From: Pseudomonadota bacterium | GTDB lineage: Bacteria; Myxococcota_A; Bradymonadia; Bradymonadales; GCA-2716585 | NCBI GenBank assembly: GCA_005804885.1 | Contig: SYOX01000083.1 | Coordinates: 30,457 to 94,456, forward strand | Length of the DNA: 64,000 nucleotides | Direction of reading: 5' to 3' | Shown here: positions 17,794 to 27,491 of the stretch, one piece after another | Layout of the letters: each line of letters opens with the position of its first letter | How positions within the stretch are numbered: the stretch's first letter is position 1 | Translations under genes and position numbers: made by a program | The notes under the pieces: model-generated | Told to the model about the DNA's origin: nothing | Databases searched by the model: none | Seen by the model: only the letters and a program-made list of their open reading frames with translations

Positions 17794-19105
17794 ACCCGCC
17801 GACCCCCTCGGGCAACAACCCCTCAAGCCCCCTCGGGAACTTCGCACCCACCCGCTCCGCCAGCGCCTCCACCTCCCGTGCCAGCGCCCGATCCGAGGGC
17901 GGCATCAACCTCAACAGGTTCAACTCCCGCTCACAGCAACCCTCGACCGACCCCGCGCAGATCCCCTCCAGCACCCCCATGAACACCCGCCCAAAGACCT
18001 CCGGCGAGACCCCGCCGCCCTTCTCCAGGCGCGCCAAGGCGATGACCTCCCCCGTGGCGTAGGTGACCGGCCGATCCGCGCACTGCGCCTTGTAACGATC
18101 GACGATCCCGGCCACCAGCGCCTCCTCCCGACACGCGCCCTCATGCGCCGACCACGGCGCCCGCGCCCAGCCCTCATCCCCCCACTTGAGCAGCCGCGAC
18201 GCGCAGCCCATCACCCGACAACACCTCGCCGAATGATCGCAGACCTCCCCCATCACCGCCTCGACCAGCGCCCTCGATCCCGCCTCCGTCACCTCGGGCC
18301 GCGCCTTGAGCCCATGCAGCAGCAGCGCGAAGAACACCGCGTCGCTGTCCTCCCACCGCCTCACCCGGTGCCCCTCGTCCCCAAGGCGATCGCACCGCGC
18401 CAGCGCCACCCCCCGCTCGTAGGCGTTGACCGCGATCTCGCGCCCCGCGCACTCCCCCTCCACCGCCCTCGCCAGCGCCCCCTCCATCTCCGGCGCCAGA
18501 CGCCAGTCCTGCAACCGCGCCGCACACACCGTCGGCCTGCACGCCTCCGGCTTGCGCGCGCAGACCCCCTCGATGACGCCCGCCGTCAGCCGCGCCCGAT
18601 CCGCAGGCCCCAGCCGCTCGTAGCCCAGCATGCCCCTGAGCGCAGCCAGGTGCGAGAGCCGCGCCGCGTCCGGCCCCTCCAGCATCACCTCATAGGCCCT
18701 CGCGCCCTCCTCGACCCGGTGCGGGAAGCTGCCCAGGTGCGCGCGCACCGCCTCCGGGCCCTCCAGCCCTCGCCCGCTGAGCCACTCCCGCCCCCAGATC
18801 ACGCCGCTCAACCCCACCAGCAATGCCAGCACGATCCCCGCCAGCGCCCTGCCCGCGACGCGACGCTCCAACCCCAGCGAGGCCGCCACCCCCGCGCTCC
18901 CCAGGCCCAGCGCGCACAGCAGCGCGACCGAGATCCCCGGAAACCAGCCCGGCCAGCTCACCCGCCCGTCGACGACCAGCGCGACCCCGAGAACCGCGAG
19001 CACCACCCAAGCGACGATCGACAAGATCACGACCGCCCACATCCGAAGCTCACCCATGGCCCCTTCAGGCTTCACTGACCACCTCCACCCCTTGCCCCGC
19101 TTCAA
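17783..19105 (-). CDS. Hypothetical membrane protein
   Basis: 440 aa; three hydrophobic segments in the first third, then a Cys-containing helical region. Start uncertain (19057 also possible). Converges on and overlaps the CAP_ED gene by 11 bp. Confidence 0.55.
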   Translation of the reverse strand: MKRGKGWRWSVKPEGAMGELRMWAVVILSIVAWVVLAVLGVALVVDGRVSWPGWFPGISVALLCALGLGSAGVAASLGLERRVAGRALAGIVLALLVGLSGVIWGREWLSGRGLEGPEAVRAHLGSFPHRVEEGARAYEVMLEGPDAARLSHLAALRGMLGYERLGPADRARLTAGVIEGVCARKPEACRPTVCAARLQDWRLAPEMEGALARAVEGECAGREIAVNAYERGVALARCDRLGDEGHRVRRWEDSDAVFFALLLHGLKARPEVTEAGSRALVEAVMGEVCDHSARCCRVMGCASRLLKWGDEGWARAPWSAHEGACREEALVAGIVDRYKAQCADRPVTYATGEVIALARLEKGGGVSPEVFGRVFMGVLEGICAGSVEGCCERELNLLRLMPPSDRALAREVEALAERVGAKFPRGLEGLLPEGVGGFSP

Positions 19106-19266
19106 AGCCGACGACCGCCCGACGCCCTCCCGATTCTTGACGCGCGCTCAGGCCACAGGGAATGTCCATCCTCGACGGCTCGAACGCAACCCGGCGCAGC
19201 GATTCGGGAATGCGCCGCGCCCCCTGGATCTTCCACCTCCTGCGACGAGGCCCCGCCGATACGCCC

Positions 19267-20598
19267 ATGAGCCACCGCATGCGCCACGCACCCCCAACAA
19301 CCACGACCCGCACCCTGGCCCACTGGCGACGCCTGGCCCGCCGCGCCCTCGCCCACGCCGTCCAGCAGGATCAGCGCTGGTCGGCGCTGCGCGCCGCAGA
19401 CCGGCCCACGCTGTTGATGTGGACCGCCACCGTCGCCCTCGGCCTCCTGACCTTGCCGGCCTTGGCCGCGCCGACCGGCTCGGCGCGCGGGTGGCTCCTG
19501 CTCGCGACCGCGCTGGCGATCACCGCGCCCGCCTTCGCGTGGTGGCTCCGGGGGCTCTACGGCGACAACGCCGCCGAGATCCGAAGCCGGCGCGCCGCGC
19601 TGGCGCGCCTGGAGGCGCTGCGCGGCGCGCTGGGCGACGATCACCCCCTGGAGATCGCCCAGCGCGCCAACGGAGAGGTCGCCTTGACCCTTCACCTCTC
19701 AGGCGGCGCCCTGACCGCCGCGCTGCCGCCCGACAACGCCGCGCCCGCGCGCCTGTCATGGCGCCCAGACCCCGGCTCTCCCACCTCGCCCCTGCCCGCG
19801 CGCCTTGAGCGCGCCTCCCATGTCGGGGCATGGCGCCTCGGCGCCGCGCGCATGGTCGACGGGCAGATCCAGTGGAACGCCGAGGCGCCCGCGTGGATGA
19901 AGGCCAGGGGCCCCGAGGCTCACGACAGCCTGCTGCGGCAGACGCTCGGGCTCGTCGATCCGACGCTGGACCCCTTCGAGGGCGAGGGGGCCGCGCGCCG
20001 CATCGCGACAGGGCCGGTGGAGAGCCCTCGAGCGACGGTGATCCCGCCCGTCGCGGCGATCGCCATCGGCGCGACGCTGGCCCTCTCGGCGGCGACGGCG
20101 GGGTTGGCTCTTGGGTTGCGGCACTTCGGGCACGAGGCCGTCGCCGGGTTGACGCCAGCTCCGCTGATGTGGGAGGCGCTGCCTGTCGCGCTGACGATCT
20201 CGGGCGTCGGGGCGACCGTCGCGCTGATCGCAGCCGCGGTGTCCCTCAACATCGCGAGGAGGGAGAGAGCGGCTGCGGCGCCGCCGCGCGACCAGGCGCT
20301 CTGGATCGACGGCCTGGGGGCGCGGCTGGAGATCGGCGAGGGCTCCGCGGCCGGCGAGATCGCGTGGGGGAGGCCCTTCCAGAGCGATCTCTGGCGCGTC
20401 GGCGAGCCGGGCGCGGGGATCGCGAGGGCGGCGCTTGAGCTCCGCCAGGAGGGATGCCGGATCGTCGTCGGCGCCGACCTGCCCGAGGCGGCGCTGCCGG
20501 CCAGCGCGCGGCGCCTCGACCTCGACCATCTGGTCGTCGACGCGGCGACCTTCGTCGAGATCCAGAGCCTCGTTGAGCGCGCGCACCAGCTTTCTTGA
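19267..20598 (+). CDS. Hypothetical membrane protein
   Basis: TLLMWTATVALGLLTLPALAA, GWLLLATALAITAPAFAWWL and later TM pairs; start inferred. Confidence 0.5.
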   Translation: MSHRMRHAPPTTTTRTLAHWRRLARRALAHAVQQDQRWSALRAADRPTLLMWTATVALGLLTLPALAAPTGSARGWLLLATALAITAPAFAWWLRGLYGDNAAEIRSRRAALARLEALRGALGDDHPLEIAQRANGEVALTLHLSGGALTAALPPDNAAPARLSWRPDPGSPTSPLPARLERASHVGAWRLGAARMVDGQIQWNAEAPAWMKARGPEAHDSLLRQTLGLVDPTLDPFEGEGAARRIATGPVESPRATVIPPVAAIAIGATLALSAATAGLALGLRHFGHEAVAGLTPAPLMWEALPVALTISGVGATVALIAAAVSLNIARRERAAAAPPRDQALWIDGLGARLEIGEGSAAGEIAWGRPFQSDLWRVGEPGAGIARAALELRQEGCRIVVGADLPEAALPASARRLDLDHLVVDAATFVEIQSLVERAHQLS

Positions 20599-20671
20599 TC
20601 GCCAGAATCATACCGATCAGGGTATGTAAATCATTGAAGACATATCGTCGGCGCACTTGTCCATCGCTTCA

Positions 20672-20798
20672 CACTCCACCCCCTGTGCCCCTCGGGGGGG
20701 GACGCTCGTCGTGGGGACTCGGGTGGAGTGCCGATCCACCTCCTCCCGTAATTCAAGCGTCCCCCCTCCTTGCGGAGAGGGGGACAGGGGGTGGAGTG
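20672..20798. repeat. Short intergenic element with terminal inverted repeats, related to the 55.9-56.2 kb element
   Basis: Perfect 15-bp termini CACTCCACCCCCTGT (20672-20686) and ACAGGGGGTGGAGTG (20784-20798); the same core occurs in the 55.85-56.19 kb arms. Confidence 0.7.
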
Positions 20799-20939
20799 AG
20801 CCCGGCGCCCCGAATTTTCACCGCGCGCCTTGAAAAACAGGGGGCCTCGCCCCGGCCGCCCCTGTGCAGCGGGGGTGGAGATCGATGGCTTGATCTTTGC
20901 TGAGGACAGCGGGCGGACTTGAGATGGGGAGGCGTGCGC

Positions 20940-21989
20940 ATGCGACGGCGGTTTCTGGCGGTGGCCCTCTTGATGTGGGCGTCGGGGTGCGACGACACGA
21001 ACTATCACAGCGGCTCGGCTTTGGATGAGGCTGACGCCGCCGAGCCCGAAGCCGCGCCCGAGGCCGAGCCCGAGGCCGAGCCCGAAGCCGAAGCAGATCC
21101 CGAGCCCGAAGCAGAGCCTGAAGTCGAGGTTGAGCCCCCGCCGGAGGGATGCGCGCCCATGGACGCGAGGCTCATGAAGTGCGGCGGGTTCGTCTGTGAC
21201 GAGGCCGACAGGTGGTACTGGGATGGCGCGGGGTGTGTCCTGATCCCCTGCGCCTGTGAGGGCGAGGCGTGCGGGCTGGGGCACCTGGAGTTGGAGGATT
21301 GTCAGGCGGAGCGGCGAGGCTGCGAGGGCGAGCTGTGCCGCACGACGGGAGGACAGTGGCTCTCTGCGCCCCCCCACGCCCAGTGCGGGCACTCTGTCTG
21401 CGGCCACCCGCCGCCCGAGGACTGCCTGATCCCCATGGATGGCTGCGACTGCGGCCCCGGGCGCACCTTCGAACCTGGCCTCGGCTGTCAGGACGACCCC
21501 TCGTGCGATCGCGACGACCTCTGCCTCGCGACGGGGGGTCAGGTGGCCTTCTGCGACACCTTCTGCGGCTTCGAAACGGGCATGATCTGCGAGGGCGGCG
21601 GCTGCGATTGCGGCCCCGCCCGACGCTTTGACGAGCGCCAGGGTTGCGTCGCGGACTGCCCCGAGCGCCCGGACCTGTGCGAGATCACGGGCGGCGTCAT
21701 GGCGCCGAATTGCGGCGAGTTCGACTGCGGCCGGCCCAGCGATGACGACTGCGACGGGATCGCCTGCGACTGCGGGCGGCGCGCCAACTTCGTCAACGGC
21801 GTCGGCTGCGTTCAGGACGACGCCTGCCTGTCCGGACACGAGGGCGAAGCTTGCGGCCTCTCAACGAACGGCCGCGACAGCTGCGCCGCCGGGCTTGTCT
21901 GCTGCGAGGGGCCGCAGGGACAGACCTGCCTCCCGCTCGCCTGCGGACCCGACCGTGACACCGTCACCGGCTGCCCCATCCTCGACTGA
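20940..21989 (+). CDS. Cys-rich repeat lipoprotein with E/P/A-repeat linker
   Basis: Signal with lipobox LLMWASGC; EAEPEAEPEAEADPEPEAEPEVEVEPP linker; repeated LCxxTGGxxxxxC...GCDCGxxRxF...GC modules. Confidence 0.7.
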   Translation: MRRRFLAVALLMWASGCDDTNYHSGSALDEADAAEPEAAPEAEPEAEPEAEADPEPEAEPEVEVEPPPEGCAPMDARLMKCGGFVCDEADRWYWDGAGCVLIPCACEGEACGLGHLELEDCQAERRGCEGELCRTTGGQWLSAPPHAQCGHSVCGHPPPEDCLIPMDGCDCGPGRTFEPGLGCQDDPSCDRDDLCLATGGQVAFCDTFCGFETGMICEGGGCDCGPARRFDERQGCVADCPERPDLCEITGGVMAPNCGEFDCGRPSDDDCDGIACDCGRRANFVNGVGCVQDDACLSGHEGEACGLSTNGRDSCAAGLVCCEGPQGQTCLPLACGPDRDTVTGCPILD

Positions 21990-22172
21990 GGAGATGTCCG
22001 GAGCGGACCACCGTCGCGACGCGGGGTTGAAGCGCCGCCCCGCTGCCAACCCGTTGATCTTCCTGCCGATCTTTGAGCCCTTGGCCGAAGCAGGCTGGAC
22101 GACCTCGGGCCGAGCTGGCCCGGCCCGCCGCTGGCCGATGGGCGCTGTTCTGGAGGGCGCCCGGCCTTCGCT

Positions 22173-24503
22173 TCAGCGGACGACCGCGACGCCGAGGCCG
22201 CTCCATGAGTCCGCCTCGCCGCTGAGCTCGCCGCAGCACGCCCCTGCGTAGTGCCCGACGATGACCACCACCCCGAGGCGCGCGATGAGGTACGCGACCG
22301 CCTCGACCGGCTGCTCGTAATCCACCCCCTCGCACCCCATCCAGCCCTCGCCGCCGGCCTCGACGCTGGTCGTGGCGCCGCTGGGGCCCTTGATCTCGAA
22401 GCGGTGGGCGAGCGCGCTGCTGGTCTGCCAGGTGACGGTGTAGCCGAAGGCCATCGGCGTGGCGGCGCCGGGCCGGAGCGGGAAGACCGGGATCCAGCGC
22501 GGCGGGATGGACAGCGCGTCGAGATCGGCGCCGATCTGGCGCAGGGCCAGGCCCCAGGCCTCGGGGTCCTTGTCCTCCAGGTGGATGGGCAGGTCGAGCC
22601 TCCGGGTGGGGCGGTCGGGGTACTGGACGATGAGCGAGGTGGTCGTCGGCCGGCGCTGCGTCTCGCAGTGGAAGGTGCACAGGACGGCGCCGTTGGCCGC
22701 CGACCAGCCCGCGCAGCCGGGCTTGTCCAGCTCGTCCTCCAGGGAGATCTTCGCGCTCTGGGAGACCTCGTCGAGCAGCGCGCCGACGGCGGGGTTGTCC
22801 CAGATGGGCTGGAGATCCTTGTCGGCCTCTGCGCGCAGCAACACCGCGCGCGACTGCGGCGAGTCGATCTGGTAGAGCGCCTCCAGGTGCGAGATCGCCT
22901 CGGGCTCTCGCCCGATCAGCGCCAGCTCGCCGGCCAGGTTGAGGCGCGGCCAGGGCCGCTGCGGGTCGGCGTGGACGGCCGACAGGAAGTCTCCGAGCGC
23001 CCCGTTGTGATCGCCGTCCTTCTGGCGCTGGCCGCCCCGCGCGTTGAGGTCGTCGGACTTGAGCGGATCGCCCATCGGATAGAGCTGGGAGCGCTCCGAA
23101 GGCGACAAGCGCGGCGGGAGGTGCTCGCGCATTGTCTTGGCGTCGGGCTTGACCTCGTAACGGATGGCGGCCGCCTCGCGCTCGTCGGCGTCGGGCTCCC
23201 AGACGCCGACGAGCGCGGCGGCGGCCAGCGCCGCCAGCACACCGCCGAGCGCCAGCGTCATCGGGCGCCTGCGCGCCGGGGTCGCCGCGGGCGCTGAGGT
23301 CAGCCCCTCGTCCACGCGCGTCGTGACGCGCTCGCGCGCCTCGACGCCAGGATCGACGCCGGCCTCGGGCTGGCGCGGCGAGGGACGGGGGGGCCTGTCG
23401 GGACGCCGGACACCTCGGCCATGAGGGCCTTCGGGGCCGTCGATGGTCGTGGGGAGCTCGGCGGGGGGGGGCGTCGGCTCGGGGGCCGCCGTGGCAGCGA
23501 GGCCGTCGAGCGCGGTGCGGGCGTCGGCGTCTGCGGGCGCGGCCCCCACAGCGGCGCGGATGATCTCGGGTCCGCCGACGTGGAGCGCGCCTGGAGACGC
23601 CCCGGGACCCGAGGGCTGGGGGGCTGGGAGCCCCCGCGCGAGAGACTCCCGGGTCAGAGAGCTGAGGGGCGAAGGCGCGGGCGCCTGACCGGTCAGCGCC
23701 AGCAGGAGCCGCGCGGCGTCGGCGGGGCGGCCGTCGGGGGCGTGGGAGAGGGCGGCGGCGAGGCCCGATTCGAAGCGCGCGTCGCAGAGGCCCTCGGGCA
23801 AGGGCGGGAAGGGCGTCTGGCCGGTGTAGAGGGACATGACGGCCATCAGGTCGTCGGGATCGGCGGGGAGGCGGCCGACCAGCAGGCGCCAGAGGATCAC
23901 GCCGAGGGCGTAGACGTCGGCGCGCGCGTCGAGCTCCTTGTGTCCCCGGAACTGCTCGGGCGACATGTAGGGCACGGTCCCCATCCGCGTGCCGGTGTGG
24001 GTGATCGACAGATCCGACTGGAGGATCTTGGCGATGCCGAAGTCCGACACCTTGGGCACCTCCTCGTCGCCGACGCGGTCGAGCAGGATGTTGCCTGGCT
24101 TGAGGTCGCGGTGGATGACCCCGGCCTCGTGCGCCATCGCCACGGCCGAGATCACGGGGCCCATCACCGCCAGCGCGCGCTCGGCGGACCACGGGCCGGA
24201 CACCTCCAGCACCTCGGCCAGCGAGGGGCCGCGCACCAGATCCATAACAATGGCGGGCAGATCGCCCTCGATCAGATCCACGACGCGCACGATGTTCGGG
24301 TGCTGCAAGCTGGCCTGGAGGCGAGCCTCCTGGGTGAAGCGGGACCGGATGCTCTGGCTCAGGGCCAGGTTCGACACCAGGACCTTGATCGCCACCTCGT
24401 GGCCGAGGCTGACGTGGCGGGCGAGGTAGACCACCCCCATGCCGCCTGCGGCGATGGGCCCGAGGATGATGTAGCTGCCGAGCGCGTCGCCTTGTCTGAG
24501 CAT
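22173..24503 (-). CDS. Serine/threonine protein kinase
   Basis: LGSYIILGPIAAGGMGVVYLARH, VAIKVL, VIHRDLKPGNILLD, VSDFGIAK, GTVPYMSPEQF; extra C-terminal domain. Confidence 0.95.
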   Translation of the reverse strand: MLRQGDALGSYIILGPIAAGGMGVVYLARHVSLGHEVAIKVLVSNLALSQSIRSRFTQEARLQASLQHPNIVRVVDLIEGDLPAIVMDLVRGPSLAEVLEVSGPWSAERALAVMGPVISAVAMAHEAGVIHRDLKPGNILLDRVGDEEVPKVSDFGIAKILQSDLSITHTGTRMGTVPYMSPEQFRGHKELDARADVYALGVILWRLLVGRLPADPDDLMAVMSLYTGQTPFPPLPEGLCDARFESGLAAALSHAPDGRPADAARLLLALTGQAPAPSPLSSLTRESLARGLPAPQPSGPGASPGALHVGGPEIIRAAVGAAPADADARTALDGLAATAAPEPTPPPAELPTTIDGPEGPHGRGVRRPDRPPRPSPRQPEAGVDPGVEARERVTTRVDEGLTSAPAATPARRRPMTLALGGVLAALAAAALVGVWEPDADEREAAAIRYEVKPDAKTMREHLPPRLSPSERSQLYPMGDPLKSDDLNARGGQRQKDGDHNGALGDFLSAVHADPQRPWPRLNLAGELALIGREPEAISHLEALYQIDSPQSRAVLLRAEADKDLQPIWDNPAVGALLDEVSQSAKISLEDELDKPGCAGWSAANGAVLCTFHCETQRRPTTTSLIVQYPDRPTRRLDLPIHLEDKDPEAWGLALRQIGADLDALSIPPRWIPVFPLRPGAATPMAFGYTVTWQTSSALAHRFEIKGPSGATTSVEAGGEGWMGCEGVDYEQPVEAVAYLIARLGVVVIVGHYAGACCGELSGEADSWSGLGVAVVR

Positions 24504-24783
24504 CCCCTTCCCTTGCCCTGGCCCGAGCCGACTTGCCCGGCGCGACCTGCCACCGCGCGGAGATCCACGGGCGACCTCCGGAGATCGCCCAGGCGCGCGG
24601 GCAGGGCATAACCCCGACGGGCCGGCCTGTCATCCCGCCGCGCGCCAGGTGCCCTCCACCGCGCCCGGGGCGCGCTCGTGCGTGCGATCGCCGCAACCTG
24701 CCTCGCGGCGATCTCTGCGCGCCATCGGCGTGGCCTCGCAGGCGGTCGCCGGGCGGCTCAAGGCGAGCGGCTCGCGCAGCTCG

Positions 24784-26706
24784 TCAGAAGGCCACGTCGA
24801 TCCAGGCGATCTTCCCGGCCTCGACCTTGACGCAGGCCTCGCGGCGCTCGGTGCGGTAGAACACCTCGACCGGGTAGACCCCCTCGGGGACGTCCGCGAT
24901 GTAGAAGTCCTCGCCGAGCACCGGATCGGCCGCCGACCCCTTGCCGTAGACCTCGTAGAAGCCAAAGGGCGTGTCCTGCGGCTCGGGCACGATCGGGCCG
25001 TAGACCCGGGCGCCGTCGAGCCGCTTGCCCTTCTGGCGCACCGTCCCGGCGACCGCGCCGCGCCCCGGCAGCGGCGCGATGAAGGGCGTCGGGTTGATCG
25101 CCGTGGCCCCCTCCATCCCGTCGCCCGGCCCCTCGCTGAAGCGCACCTCCAGGTGCAGGTGATCGTTGGTCGCGGCCCCCGTGTGCCCCACCAGCCCCAG
25201 CACCGCCCCGGCCTCGACCTTGTCCCCGACCTTGGCGCGGATCTCCGACAGGTGGATGTAGAGGCTGTAGATCACCTTGCCCGCCAGCGGCTCGTCGTGG
25301 CGCACCGTCACCACCTTCATGTCCCGACCCCGCACCGCCGCGAAGGTCACCTCCCCGCGTGCCACCGCCAACACCTCGGTCCCTTCGGCGTTGTTGAACT
25401 CCACCCCCTTGTGCACGCCGAACTGCCCGCCCCACGTCTGGCCGAACTGATAAGTCTGATCGATCAAGGGGTTGGCCGCCTCCGAGATCGGCCTCGGCCA
25501 CACCGGGTGCTGCCGCTCCTTCAGCGCGCTGCCCGGCTGGCACACCGCGCCGAAGTCCGGCGCCTGCGCCGCCGCCTCACCCACCTCCACCACATAGAGC
25601 CCCTCGCCGGTACCCGCCAGCAGCCGCCCCAGACCGTCGATCTGCACGGCGGTGACCTGGTTGCGCCTCGGATCGGCGCCCTCCAGATAGACCGCCTTGA
25701 CCTCGCCGTCGGGCAGCGACACCGCCGCCAGCCCCCGGCCCGTGCCGACGAAGGCCACGTCGCCCGCCACCGCCACACCGTAGATGTGGCCCGAGGCCAG
25801 CCCCTGAAGCTCACCCACCGCCTTCCACGACGCGCCGCCGTCGGCGCTGATCCCCAGCCCCGCGTCCGTCCTCACCAGCAGCCGCGAGCCCGCCACGTGG
25901 ATCCCCCGGATCCGGTTCGACGGCAGCCCGTCCTTGACCGTCCATTGCCGCCGCGCGCCCGAGAGCGCCACGTGGTGCAGCCCGCCCAGCACCCCGATCC
26001 ACTCACCCCGAAGCTGCTCCGCCCCGTCGCCGCCGACCTGCGCGTAGGCCAGGACGTACTCCGAGGGCAAGCCCTGCGCCGGCGTGATCTTCATGAACTG
26101 ATCCCCGCTGTTGCCCGTGCGCCACAGGCCGTCCGTCGTCGCGATCGTCAGCCCGCCGCCTCCCAGCGACGCCAGCGCCGTCGGGAACAGGAACTCCTTC
26201 TCCAGCTGCCTGCTGCTCCACCAACGCCACGTCCTCTTCTTCATCTTCTGGACCCCGAAGCCGTGGCCCACCGACCGCACCCAGAGATCGTCGCCGAACA
26301 GATCCACGCCGCTGAGGTAATCCGTCTTCATGCTCGGGTCCGGCGCGCCGGGATCCTCGTTCTTGGACGTCTTCGGGCGCTTGGGCGCGTCGAACTGCCG
26401 CCACTCCTTGCCCTCGGTCCGGCTGACGAAGAGCCCTCGGCCGAAGGTCGCCACCGCCAGATCCTTGCCCGACGCCGCGATTGAGGTCACCGGGTAGATC
26501 CCCCGCTCGGTCTTGGCCAGCGGCAACCGCGTCCACGTCGACGCCTTCAGCCTCGTCCGCCAGTCCACCTTGACCGGCGCCGCCGGCTTCTTCACCTCGA
26601 CCGGCGCTGCCCCACCCTCCGCGCCGAGCGCGTCCGGCTTGCCCTCCGAGCCCGCGCACGAGATCGCCAGCGCCGCAACCACCAACCCGACAAGAACCGC
26701 CCTCAT
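24784..26706 (-). CDS. Lipoprotein with beta-propeller-like region and C-terminal M23-type peptidase domain
   Basis: Lipobox ALAISC; HKGVEFNNAEGTEVLAVARGEVTFAAV ... SLYIHLSEIRAKVGDKVEAGAVLGLVGHTGAATNDHLHLEVRF. Confidence 0.8.
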   Translation of the reverse strand: MRAVLVGLVVAALAISCAGSEGKPDALGAEGGAAPVEVKKPAAPVKVDWRTRLKASTWTRLPLAKTERGIYPVTSIAASGKDLAVATFGRGLFVSRTEGKEWRQFDAPKRPKTSKNEDPGAPDPSMKTDYLSGVDLFGDDLWVRSVGHGFGVQKMKKRTWRWWSSRQLEKEFLFPTALASLGGGGLTIATTDGLWRTGNSGDQFMKITPAQGLPSEYVLAYAQVGGDGAEQLRGEWIGVLGGLHHVALSGARRQWTVKDGLPSNRIRGIHVAGSRLLVRTDAGLGISADGGASWKAVGELQGLASGHIYGVAVAGDVAFVGTGRGLAAVSLPDGEVKAVYLEGADPRRNQVTAVQIDGLGRLLAGTGEGLYVVEVGEAAAQAPDFGAVCQPGSALKERQHPVWPRPISEAANPLIDQTYQFGQTWGGQFGVHKGVEFNNAEGTEVLAVARGEVTFAAVRGRDMKVVTVRHDEPLAGKVIYSLYIHLSEIRAKVGDKVEAGAVLGLVGHTGAATNDHLHLEVRFSEGPGDGMEGATAINPTPFIAPLPGRGAVAGTVRQKGKRLDGARVYGPIVPEPQDTPFGFYEVYGKGSAADPVLGEDFYIADVPEGVYPVEVFYRTERREACVKVEAGKIAWIDVAF

Positions 26707-26844
26707 ACCCGCCTCCCTTCTGATGCCCCGCGCCCCAAGATCCTTTTGAAACTACGCCAGGATACGCTAGAATCTGCGACGTTGCACCGACCGCCCTGCC
26801 TGCCGCCATAGCGTGGATCGCCGCGATGCCGCACAAGGAGATCC

Positions 26845-27417
26845 ATGGACACCACCTCCATCTACCACGTCGACGCGCTGGATCGCATCGTCGAGGTCAA
26901 CGACGCATGGCTCCTCTTCGCCCGCCAGAACGCATGGCAGGTTGAGCGCTCGGACCTCATCGGTCAGCCCCTCTGGCGCTTCTTGACCGATCCCACCACC
27001 ATCAACATCTATCAACTCGTCATGGAGCGAGCCAGGCAGCACGACGCCCCCATCCAGATGCCCTTTCGCTGCGACTCCCCCACGCTCAAGCGCTTCATGA
27101 CCCTCAAGATCCGACACCAAGGAGAGGGCCTGTTGATCTTCGAAGGCCAACTCGAGCGCCTTGAGCACCGCGACCCCCTCTCGCTGCCCGAGGGCGATCC
27201 GCTGCTCGCAAGCGCCTTCGTCACCATGTGCGGGTGGTGCAAGAAGATCCGGACCAACCCCCGCCAGTGGCAAGAACTTGAAGAGGCCATCGCCACCCTG
27301 AACCTCTTCGAAGCGCCGCACACGTTCCTGATCACTCATGGGATGTGCGAAGGGTGCTTCGCAAGAATCAATCGCAAGCTCAACCCCAAGAAGAACTCCA
27401 AGGACCCCCTCCAGTAA
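26845..27417 (+). CDS. PAS-like domain protein with C-terminal CxxC...HGxCxxC module
   Basis: SIYHVDALDRIVEVNDAWLLFARQNAW ... TMCGWCKKIRTNPRQWQELEEAI ... LITHGMCEGCFARIN. Confidence 0.65.
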   Translation: MDTTSIYHVDALDRIVEVNDAWLLFARQNAWQVERSDLIGQPLWRFLTDPTTINIYQLVMERARQHDAPIQMPFRCDSPTLKRFMTLKIRHQGEGLLIFEGQLERLEHRDPLSLPEGDPLLASAFVTMCGWCKKIRTNPRQWQELEEAIATLNLFEAPHTFLITHGMCEGCFARINRKLNPKKNSKDPLQ

Positions 27418-27491
27418 CCCTGACCTCTTCTCCCTTCTCGCCTGCCGAGCTTCATGGTACGCCATCCCCCAACCATCAAGGGGGCACCTTC

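Noticed and set aside
21964-24696. 910-aa minus-strand ORF overlapping the Ser/Thr kinase in another frame
   Set aside because: R/P-rich out-of-frame reading; the kinase frame has all catalytic motifs.
24784-26706. Inactive M23 peptidase because of HKGVE instead of HxxxD
   Set aside because: An acidic residue is retained and the HLH motif is present; cannot call inactivation by eye.
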